Source: Candidatus Heimdallarchaeota archaeon
Lineage (GTDB): Archaea > Asgardarchaeota > Heimdallarchaeia > JABLTI01
NCBI GenBank assembly: GCA_019058275.1
Contig: JAHLVW010000062.1
Coordinates: forward strand, 124,001-188,000
Length of the DNA stretch: 64,000 bases
Reading direction: 5' to 3'
A program made the position numbers and the translations under genes. Position 1 is the stretch's first letter; each line of letters starts with the position of its first letter. Positions 56,176-64,000 of this stretch are shown piece by piece. The notes under the pieces are model-generated. The model saw nothing but the letters and a program-made list of their open reading frames with translations. It made no database searches and was not told the DNA's origin.

Positions 56176-57141
56176 ATGAGTAAGAAAATCAAATTAGTAA
56201 TCAGTTCACAAATGATACTATTTATATTTATAATAAGTACTAGTCAATTCTCTGTTGCAATGGACCCCTCATGGGAAGAAGGAGTTTTTTATCCTTTTAA
56301 TTTTGTCTTTATATATAAGCACCATCAGCATGATATGAAAAATGATATTTTTGATGAATATGAAATCGAAAACAAAGATGAATATGTTTTTAATATAACT
56401 TATATTGATAACTCAATGCAATGGTTTCATACTATTATCTTTGATTCTCATGGCACTAGTTCTGTGTGGCTTAACTATAACGTCGATGATTTTGCTGATA
56501 ATGTACTAACAATCAGTAATATGTTTGATGTAGATTATGAATGGGATTTTGAACATAATCAAACAGTTTTAACAGACTTTGATTTTCACTTTTTTCCATT
56601 ATATTTCATTGATCCAAATTGGACGACCTATAATAGTCGCTTTGCTGATGTTTTCAATGGCTCTGAAATCGTTGCTACTGTTGCAGATCCTTATGAACCA
56701 ATCACTCATAATTTTACTTTACAAGACGTTTTATCTTTAGCATCTGATTACTCAATCATGGGTCAAAATGATTTAGCGTTAGCAAAAGAGAAGTTTACTG
56801 ACAATAATATTAATTGGACATTTTATTTTGACTTCTCAAACGCTATTAAGGATAATGTCTTCAATACTTCTTTAGGTTTTGATAGTTACGTTCCATATGA
56901 AACATATACAATTGACTTAGGATTTGACTACTCCCCTGGAGGTATTCTTGACCAATTCCGATATAATTTTGTGTACGAAATTATAAAAGATGAAGTTTTT
57001 AGACATTATGAAGTTGTAGAAGAAGCAAATACTGGAGGATTTCCAACAGTAGAAACACCTGGCTTAACGTATTTATTGGCAATTCCTGCAATATTCACAA
57101 TAGTGTTAGTAGTAAAATACACAAAAAAGAGGAAGATGTAA
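56176..57141 (+). CDS. Tandem surface-protein paralog 2
   Basis: This 321-residue protein has a signal peptide, a beta-rich ectodomain and a C-terminal helix (T-Y-L-L-A-I-P-A-I-F) ending in T-K-K-R-K-M. Shared family marks are 'Y-E-W-D-F-E-H-N-Q-T-V-L', 'A-D-P-Y-E-P-I-T-H-N-F-T-L' and 'S-I-M-G-Q-N-D-L-A-L-A'. N-x-T/S sites suggest glycosylation. Function unknown. It is followed by a terminator. Confidence 0.7.
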   Translation: MSKKIKLVISSQMILFIFIISTSQFSVAMDPSWEEGVFYPFNFVFIYKHHQHDMKNDIFDEYEIENKDEYVFNITYIDNSMQWFHTIIFDSHGTSSVWLNYNVDDFADNVLTISNMFDVDYEWDFEHNQTVLTDFDFHFFPLYFIDPNWTTYNSRFADVFNGSEIVATVADPYEPITHNFTLQDVLSLASDYSIMGQNDLALAKEKFTDNNINWTFYFDFSNAIKDNVFNTSLGFDSYVPYETYTIDLGFDYSPGGILDQFRYNFVYEIIKDEVFRHYEVVEEANTGGFPTVETPGLTYLLAIPAIFTIVLVVKYTKKRKM

Positions 57142-57163
57142 TAATCTTCTTTTCTTTTTATTT
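57126..57163 (+). terminator. Terminator at the stop codon of paralog 2
   Basis: GAAGAT (57132-57137) pairs with ATCTTC (57144-57149) around the TAA. A long T-rich stretch follows. Confidence 0.6.
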
Positions 57164-57195
57164 TTTACTTCAACTTTTTATTAGGAAATTCTTAT

Positions 57196-58224
57196 ATGAA
57201 AACATTTGCCAGTCTATTTAGTAATGAGATGAAACTCATGAGCCAAAAAAAGAGTATTTTGATGTTGACTAATTTTATTATTATAGCTCTTTTAGTAAGT
57301 AATGCAATAACAAGTATTGCTATTGAAAGAGAGTACAATGCAGGTAATATCTTTACATGGGGTTTCAATATAGAAGAAGTAATGACTAACACATACTTAG
57401 ATCTTGATCTAGTCTATATTAATGATGAAACTGACAGTGGTGATATCCAGCTAAATATCACTGCCATAGATACACTAACAAAAAACTATGAGGGTATCTG
57501 GTCAGATGATTCTGGAAGTGGTAGTCCTGGAACATATGATTATAGTTTGGATGATTTGGGAGATCGTTTTGAGACAGTGGACCTCTTTGATATTGATTGG
57601 GAATGGGACTATCTAAACAATGTTACTGTTCCAGGTGATTTTGATTTCATGCTTAATACACCATATCTAATGTGGCAAGTTTTTGATCATTCATATCTTA
57701 TCGATCCCAAATGGGGAGATATAAATGATGCAATATTTGCAGGATTCAATCTTACCTATCAAGTAGAGACCTTTTACAATCCATACAATGCAAATATCAC
57801 CTACAATTATACACTAGCTGATGTTTTTGATAATATTTCTTTCAAAATCATGGGTAAAGATACATTAGCTGATGCAGAAGCAAAATTCACTGATACAATT
57901 TACAAATGGAACTTTGTATTTGACTTGTCTGGATTCTTAATGGAAGAATACTGGAATGGTACTACAGACATTTACCAAGCCTATGAAACATATATTGTAA
58001 GTTTATCCCTCGAGTATTCTGAGGGGGGTGTATTACAAGAATTAGAACACACTACAACGACTCTAATAACAATTGATGGAATTCAAGAGGAAGTAAATTA
58101 TAAATTTAAGCTTGCTTTAGGTGGAATGAAATCAGCAACTGTTAATTTTGCAACAATTTCAGCAGTAATTGGTTTGTTTACAATAAGCATTGTAATAGTT
58201 GTAATCAGAAGAAGAAAGAGATAA
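57196..58224 (+). CDS. Tandem surface-protein paralog 3
   Basis: This 342-residue protein has a long basic/hydrophobic N-terminus (K-S-I-L-M-L-T-N-F-I-I-I), an ectodomain and a C-terminal helix ending R-R-R-K-R. It shares 'I-D-W-E-W-D-Y-L-N-N-V-T-V', 'F-K-I-M-G-K-D-T-L-A-D-A-E-A-K-F' and 'Y-K-W-N-F-V-F-D-L-S-G' with its neighbours. An ATG near 57235 could be a later start, closer to the signal peptide. Function unknown. Confidence 0.7.
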   Translation: MKTFASLFSNEMKLMSQKKSILMLTNFIIIALLVSNAITSIAIEREYNAGNIFTWGFNIEEVMTNTYLDLDLVYINDETDSGDIQLNITAIDTLTKNYEGIWSDDSGSGSPGTYDYSLDDLGDRFETVDLFDIDWEWDYLNNVTVPGDFDFMLNTPYLMWQVFDHSYLIDPKWGDINDAIFAGFNLTYQVETFYNPYNANITYNYTLADVFDNISFKIMGKDTLADAEAKFTDTIYKWNFVFDLSGFLMEEYWNGTTDIYQAYETYIVSLSLEYSEGGVLQELEHTTTTLITIDGIQEEVNYKFKLALGGMKSATVNFATISAVIGLFTISIVIVVIRRRKR

Positions 58225-58248
58225 TCTCTTTTCTTCCTTTTTCTTTTA
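58209..58248 (+). terminator. Terminator at the stop codon of paralog 3
   Basis: GAAGAAAGAGA pairs with TCTCTTTTCTTC across the TAA stop. A T-rich run follows. Confidence 0.5.
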
Positions 58249-58311
58249 TGACGGTTCGGAAATTCTTATATGACAATATCCTTTTTAGTCACTTGCTAAA
58301 AGGTGATGTTT

Positions 58312-59262
58312 TTGAACAAGAAAACTATTTTGATGTTGACCAATTTATTTGTTATTATTTTATTTGCAAATCATGCTTTATCTATTCAAGCAGCTTCCCT
58401 TAATATTGCAGCAGGTGATGAATATTTATGGGGTGAGCTTTCCAAGGTAATACTATTAGAAACTGATCCAGATACTGGACTTACTTCCACCTTCACTGTT
58501 ATGGTCGAAAAGGATTGGAATTTGGAAATAACCGATTTAAGAGTTTCTCAAAAAGAATATACCGGAAAATGGACAGATGGGACAGGTTTTGAAGCTGTTA
58601 CAGATCATGATTATGACTGGAGAGAACTTGGCTACAATTTCTTAGCAGAAGATCTGTTTTGGGCAGATTATGAATGGGATGATGATATAAATACCACAGT
58701 TCTAGTTAGTTTTGATTTCGATTATGAACCAGTATATTTGATTGAACCAGAATGGTCTGATATAAATCCTAGCATGAAGAGCATGTTCAATCTTTCACAT
58801 ATCTTAGACACTGTTGTTTATCCTGACAATACAAGTATAATCTATGAATTTACTTTGGGAAGTTTTCTTAATGATACATCCTTCAGTATTATGGGAAAGG
58901 ATACAGTTGATAAAGCCAAAAAGCAATTTAATTATAGCAATAAAAAGTGGACATTTCTGTTTGATCTCTCAGGAATTATGCTTGATGTATATTTTGATGG
59001 AACAGAAATTGTAAAAAAATATTTTGATTCTTATGTCCAAACCTTTGAATTTGAATATTCAACTAATGGAGTATTGCAATCAATAACAAAAGAAGTTGAA
59101 TCACTTTCAATTCAGGGTGATATTAAAGTGGAAACTATTGTTGGTTATTATTTTGCTATTGGTGGAGCAAAATCAGTTAATGCGAACTTTGATACAATCG
59201 CAGCTTTAACAGGTTTATTCACAATAAGTTTAGTTTTTGTTATAATTAGAAAAAGAAGGTAG
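58312..59262 (+). CDS. Tandem surface-protein paralog 4
   Basis: I choose TTG 58312 because AGGTG lies seven bases upstream; GTG 58303 and ATG 58306 overlap the ribosome-binding site. The 316 residues start 'M-N-K-K-T-I-L-M-L-T-N-L-F', close to paralog 3. The ectodomain has 'Y-E-W-D-D-D-I-N-T-T-V-L', 'S-I-M-G-K-D-T-V-D-K-A' and 'K-W-T-F-L-F-D-L-S-G-I'. A C-terminal helix ends in R-K-R-R. Function unknown. Confidence 0.7.
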   Translation: MNKKTILMLTNLFVIILFANHALSIQAASLNIAAGDEYLWGELSKVILLETDPDTGLTSTFTVMVEKDWNLEITDLRVSQKEYTGKWTDGTGFEAVTDHDYDWRELGYNFLAEDLFWADYEWDDDINTTVLVSFDFDYEPVYLIEPEWSDINPSMKSMFNLSHILDTVVYPDNTSIIYEFTLGSFLNDTSFSIMGKDTVDKAKKQFNYSNKKWTFLFDLSGIMLDVYFDGTEIVKKYFDSYVQTFEFEYSTNGVLQSITKEVESLSIQGDIKVETIVGYYFAIGGAKSVNANFDTIAALTGLFTISLVFVIIRKRR

Positions 59263-59280
59263 TTTTCCACCTTTTTTCTG
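59248..59280 (+). terminator. Terminator at the stop codon of paralog 4
   Basis: AAGGT (59256-59260) pairs with ACCTT (59269-59273), extended by A/T pairs. TTTTTCTG follows. Confidence 0.5.
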
Positions 59281-59311
59281 TTTTCTTTTGCCTTAATCTT
59301 AATTAATTTAT

Positions 59312-59388
59312 AACTTGCAAATGATAATTTCATTGATGATTGGTTTGCTAATAATTGTCTTTAACGGGATTCGAATCATTTGCAAGTT
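59312..59388 (+). repeat. Perfect 14-bp inverted repeat in a leader
   Basis: AACTTGCAAATGAT (59312-59325) and its exact reverse complement ATCATTTGCAAGTT (59375-59388) enclose 49 bases. A TATA-like stretch lies just upstream and the ribosome-binding site of the next gene (GAGG) just downstream. It could be a regulator dimer site pair or a leader hairpin. Confidence 0.6.
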
Positions 59389-59406
59389 TAGAAGAGGAAA
59401 TTGATT

Positions 59407-62400
59407 ATGTTTTCTAGTTTTAAATCAAAAATTATAATTTTATTAATCCTAGCTACCCCCCTAATATCCTTTAGTTTTAATAACTATGGATCTGATTCTC
59501 CTATCACGCAAACCAATTTTCATAATTCAGACTTAACCAATATTTTGGACACTACATCTAATGAAATTAATGGTTTGCTTTGGAATTCAGTTTCTGGATT
59601 AACAGGTGATATAACAACTCCGTTGGTACTTGACTATACAAATACAAGTGAATTAAAGGAAAGTGTCTATATTGGATTTGAAATAAGCTTAACGAAAATC
59701 GATATTGAAACAGGTTTGATTGACTGGATTCATGCAACACCTGGTACGATTCTAAGTATAATACCAAATTGATGATGGAATTAATGATGTGTTTATAACA
59801 GTTGATAATCAATTATTCAACAATACACTAATGATAGATGGTTCAACCAGTGAAACCATATGATCTTTCAGACCACAAGAAGAAGTATGGGATGAAGGAA
59901 TTGGTTACACAAACGAAGAAACACGTTCATGGTCTGGTTTACAGATAGATGACATAGATGATGACAACTTGGATGATGTCTTAGTATCTTCTTATAAAAC
60001 AGTCTTTGCTTTGAGCTCTGTAGATGGTTCATTACTTTGGAAATTTAGTGCAACTAATTACGTCTGGTCCACAGAATTGATAGATGATGTAAATTCAGAT
60101 GGAATAGATGAAATCGCTATAGGTAGTCAAGATGGTGAATTGATACTACTTGATGGATTAGAAGGTTCAGATATTTGGTCTATTCAAGCTTCAGAACCAG
60201 CAAAAGTTGTTGATGCACAAGATATTGAGTATGTTTATGATAGAAGTGTTTTCGATGTCAAAAAATGCATTGACATGAGCAATGATGATTACAATGATAT
60301 CCTTATTACTGATGAAAATGGTTATTGCGCTGTTTTTAGTGTTACAGATGGTCAATTAATTGATCGAGTCAAAGCCTATAGTAGTTCAGGTGGGATAAGT
60401 AATCAAGCATCATTTGGCGATGATAGTTTTTATAATTTAATCAGCATGGAAACTGACACAAATTATGCTTCTCCAAAGATATTGGTAGCAGGACGTTCAA
60501 CTTCTTCAATCGGAAACAGTTCACTTCATTTATTATCATTGAATCAAAATAACATTGGTGTAGATTGGGGAATATATTCGCTAGATATGGAAAATATTAG
60601 ATCAATTGCTACCTGTGTTACCTCAGATCTAACAGTTGATTATACAAAAATGATTATACCATTAGGTGAATCTGGAAGCTCAAATTTCAATAAAACTTTG
60701 GGAGTATATTCAGTAGAAAATCGATCACAAATCGCTGAATGGTATATATCTGTATTTTCTGAAAAAAATGATTTCGAGTTAAATTTTGGTGATTCCAAAT
60801 CAGATAACTACCCATTTAGAGGAAATTATGTTTCTTTTGTAAATGATTATTCAGGTTCTAATGAATCAGAAGTGTTGGTCTTTTTCCAAGGCAATGGTCT
60901 GTTTCTGTTAGATGGTGATACCGGTGATATAATTTGGAGACAATCATTAACAACAAATACCAAAATTGAACCCTTTTATGATGTTAATAATGATTCAACA
61001 ATTGATATCTTGAGTAAAGATGCCTTCTTCCCAGACAATTATCTAGCAAATAGATTTTACATTCAAAAAATATATATGATTGATGGTACCTCAGGTGAAC
61101 TATTGTGGAAACACGAGATTCCTTATGAGGATCAAAAATACACTAATGGTGGTTATCTATAAGGCATAACAACAGATAATGCTACCAATGATAGTATACC
61201 TGATTTATTATTAGTACAACAAGAAGCGTCCTCATTTGAAGCAAGTTTACAAAATTACTCAAAAGTTAAATTAATTGATGGTGCTAATGGAACAATTATA
61301 TGGGTAGCACTTCCTACTGATCCATCATGGGTTTATTCAAAGGAGCAAATGAGAATCAATACAGTAACTACAATCGATGATCAAGATGCAGATAACATAT
61401 CAGATGTTTTGATTTCATGTCAGCGTAGTTTCATTTATTGTAGGAGTGGAGCTACTGGTGAGTATTTATGGAATATTACTCGAGAAGGTTCATTTTTAGA
61501 TCCCAGTCATCGTGATTGATTCCCTGGAATTCAAAAATTTGTTAATGTTGGTAATATACTGGGAAATTATACTGATGATTATGTTTGTGTATGGGATGGT
61601 AGAGTACAGCTAATTGATTCTGATGATTTCTACACTGTTCATTGGGAATGGTTTAATCCATTTGGATAGTTAGATGAACAATATTTCAAAATTCATATAA
61701 ATGAAGCGGAAAATGAAACATTTGTTGTTCTATCTACAAATAAGAATGATAAACAATATACTACCTTTATTAATTTACAAGATAGAACAGTTGAAGCTGA
61801 GATACCTGGAGACTTACCTCAGTGGGACATGCAGTTATTTATTGATGATTTCAATAATGATGATGTTCGTGATCACTTAATGTTTAGACCCTGGGGTAAT
61901 GATGACTTATCAGAATGGGTCTATATTATTTCTGGCTCAGATGGAAGTATAATAAGCTATTATTCTCCATATAAACCAAATTTTGATTACAACTTTTGGG
62001 TTGTAGATCAACTATTCAGAATTGGTATGGACAGTTTTGTTGATATTATAGAAGATCAAAATGGAGATAATGTTCTAGAATTAATAGTTAGTTGGTCTGT
62101 TGGACAACATAGTGAAGAAGAAGATGCTCAAGGAATGGTTGTTGAGCTTCTTGATATGACGAAAACTCAAGCTGAAATTATTCACTATTATAATTTTGTC
62201 AAAGTTAAGAAAGAAGAATGGGTAAAACCATCATCTATTCCATCACTATACACAAAAAACCTTGGTGATGTGACTGGTGATGGAAATCCTGATATTCTTG
62301 TTACTTTGATAGAACCTCTAGGTGAAATTGTTTCTATTATCCTTGATATTTCTGAAGACGAAGGAATTTGGAAAGAGATATCATCAACAATTTTTTCATC

Positions 62401-62875
62401 GATTACACCACAGGACCTTGATGGTTTACTAGCAGATAATTTTGTTTATACAGACATGTATGGAAGAATTAGAGCAGTAGATAGTTTCTATACAGTTGCA
62501 ATCGAATATTTTGATGCAGTAAGAGAAGGAACAGGCAAATACTTAATCCAATGGGAAAGTGACGCAGAGAATGTAATCACAACCATTCTTGTAGATGGTG
62601 AAATGGTATCTACAGTATTTGATTCAGAAGCTGAAATTTATCTTAGCAATGGTAATCATTCAATAAGTGTAGCCATAAAAGATAGCAACGGTATAAGTGC
62701 TTTTGCAAATATGGATGTAACCATCGAAAAGGTTGGTGGAGTATTCATTATTTGGATTGTAATTATTGTAGTAATTATCTCCTTTATTGGAGTTAAGTTA
62801 TTCTTTAGATTTAAACGGAAAGAGGACCTGACTGATTTCGGTCCTGATCTAAGTGAAAAAGATGATTTTGTATGA
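59407..62875 (+). pseudogene. Large secreted propeller protein with C-terminal anchor, one frameshift and four in-frame stops
   Basis: ATG 59407, nine bases after GAGG, opens a signal peptide and 'G-L-L-W-N-S-V-S-G-L'. The frame shifts at about 59,768. It then runs to 62875 with TGA 59861, TAA 61160, TGA 61517 and TAG 61667 inside clear propeller sequence ('D-D-V-L-V-S-S-Y-K-T-V', 'L-L-D-G-D-T-G-D-I-I-W', 'D-V-T-G-D-G-N-P-D-I'). A helix at the end (W-I-V-I-I-V-V-I-I-S-F) and a charged tail follow. About 1,155 residues when read through. It overlaps the ABC ATPase start (ATGA), so the two are translationally coupled. Confidence 0.65.
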
Positions 62876-63963
62876 CCAGTTTTGAAGCACATCCAATAGA
62901 CTCATCAGCTGTAGAAGAAGAAATTGTAAAGAAAGAAGTTTTAGCAATTCAAACTATTGGTTTAAAGAAATACTTTGGCAGAGGATATAATCTAGTTAAA
63001 GGAGTTGATGGAATAAACATAGAAGTTAAGGAAGGAGAAGTTCATGGATTTCTAGGTCCTAATGGAGCTGGTAAGACCACTACAATGCTTATGTTAGCTA
63101 GTACAATTAGACCAACAGCAGGTAAAGCATATGTATTTGGAAAAGCTGTTGGAACACCAGCAGCAAACAAACTTATGGGAGTTGCTATAGCAAACCCACG
63201 TTTTTGGAAGACAATGACTGCTTACAAATATCTTGTTTTTATGGGTCAACTTGCTGGTCTTCAAAAAACATTATCTAAAGAACGTGCAAAGGAATTCATG
63301 CACATATTGGAGATAACTAAACATGTTCATCGATTACCAGTTTCATTTTCAACAAGCATGAAAGCGAAACTTGCGGTAGCTCAGGCACCTATGCATCATC
63401 AAAAATTAGCAATACTTGATGAAAGTACTGCTGGCTTAAATCCAGAATCAAGATTTAAACTAGTCAATACTATAAAAGAACTAGCTCAAACTTTAGGAAC
63501 AAGTATTTTTGTTAGTGGTCATATTCTTACAGAAATCGAGAAGTTAGTTTCTCGAGTATCGATCATTGTAAAGGGTAAGATAGGTTTAACTTGTACCTAA
63601 CAAGAAATGAGGAAAGAATTCTCTACAGGACAATTTACCTTGGAATGCACAAATCCAGAAATAGTAATGCAAGATCTGTTTAACTTAGGTGTGACAGGTC
63701 AAATCTTTATGGATCATACTAATGTAATAATCTTTCAAAGTGATTTCATTGATTATGTTTATGCACAATTACCTGAGATATTAAGAAGAAATGGATCAAA
63801 TCTGATAAGATTCTCACCACTTGAGGTTACTCTAGAGGAAGTATTCATAAACGTCATTTCTAAGAGATTCGGTTTTGATTTCTTATATGAAGATGATATT
63901 TTGAGAGAACAACAAACAGAAAAGCGAGGTATATTCAAAAGATTTGCTAGGAGGGTACAATAA
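62872..63963 (+). pseudogene. ABC transporter ATPase with an in-frame TAA
   Basis: ATG 62872 overlaps the previous stop. The first 242 codons form an ABC domain: Walker A 'G-P-N-G-A-G-K-T-T' (62-70), a diverged signature ('F-S-T-S-M-K-A-K-L' instead of L-S-G-G-Q), Walker B 'L-A-I-L-D-E-S-T' and the H-loop 'V-S-G-H-I-L'. TAA 63598-63600 interrupts after L-T-C-T. The same frame continues 'Q-E-M-R-K-E-F-S-T' with the C-terminal domain typical of ABC-2 drug/polysaccharide exporters, to 63963. The truncated product keeps the core ATPase. The pairing with a surface protein suggests an exporter or release system. Confidence 0.75.
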
Positions 63964-64000
63964 TGACTGATCAACTACAATACGAAGAAAAATCAACAAT
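63963..64000 (+). CDS. Start of the next gene, probably the ABC permease (partial)
   Basis: ATG 63963 overlaps the last base of the previous stop codon, with GGAGGG just upstream. Only 'M-T-D-Q-L-Q-Y-E-E-K-S-T' is visible before the window ends. The position suggests the membrane partner of the ATPase; this cannot be confirmed here. Confidence 0.5.
   Translation, partial: MTDQLQYEEKST

Noticed and set aside
59360..59390. ATTCGAATC as the T-loop of a tRNA gene
   Set aside because: No anticodon or D arm can be folded; the sequence is the right arm of an inverted repeat.
1..64000. Reassignment of a stop codon across the genome
   Set aside because: TAA, TAG and TGA all end intact genes here, and most long genes contain none internally.
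1..64000. Insertion sequence or transposase
   Set aside because: No transposase motif, terminal repeats or target duplications were found in either strand.

Overview
The window is AT-rich and reads as archaeal. Promoters carry TATA-like boxes. Many genes start at TTG behind a strong Shine-Dalgarno sequence. There are tungsten-type aldehyde:ferredoxin oxidoreductases, cell-surface beta-propellers with thrombospondin type 3 repeats, and several TPR and longin/roadblock-like proteins. The last group suggests an Asgard archaeon; that is inference from gene content, and I cannot resolve the clade. No rRNA, tRNA, CRISPR array or insertion sequence was recognised.

Layout. 1-2,985: a large surface propeller/TSP3 protein, open at the left edge, with an unusual cytoplasmic tail. 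3,158-8,274: an SDR, a WS/DGAT-like acyltransferase, a sulfotransferase, a broken amidohydrolase, a TusA-like protein and an interrupted DUF547 gene. 8,416-15,292: a secreted propeller, a heavily interrupted TPR-longin gene, a PAS histidine kinase, a frameshifted tandem GNAT and a tiny zinc ribbon. 15,534-30,919: two copies of a secreted-protein plus tandem-Lrp-regulator module flank a TPR-longin protein, a GNAT-beta giant, a seven-bladed WD40 and a HEAT protein. TPR and longin-like genes, a 7TM gene and a broken CYTH gene follow. 31,010-46,779: surface proteins alternate with redox and lipid genes: ferredoxin plus AOR, an AOR-SCP2 fusion, an iron alcohol dehydrogenase, a second acyltransferase and a YccF-like protein.

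46,844-55,070 is the most unusual part. Two paralogous winged-helix regulators each lie divergent from genes for 23-33 residue basic micropeptides. Four of the five micropeptides share, or keep a trace of, a C-terminal R-x-x-F-A-L-x-x-(G/D)-(K/R) motif. Their promoters have a fixed architecture, TTCTCA-N5/6-TGAGAA-N3/4-TATA-...-TGAGAA. The same dyad with the same TATA spacing precedes a gene for an oligopeptide-binding protein whose lobes appear in permuted order. I read this as one regulon and a candidate undescribed micropeptide system.

55,195-64,000: four tandem paralogous membrane-anchored secreted proteins, most with their own terminator. A leader with a perfect 14-bp inverted repeat, an interrupted propeller gene, an ABC ATPase and the first bases of its next partner follow.

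Across the window about a dozen genes that otherwise look intact carry in-frame stops or one-base frameshifts. Many stops sit where Gln or Trp fits the context, and many indels lie in short homopolymers. Decay, readthrough and consensus error cannot be separated from this sequence alone, so these genes are annotated as whole loci with the lesions stated.
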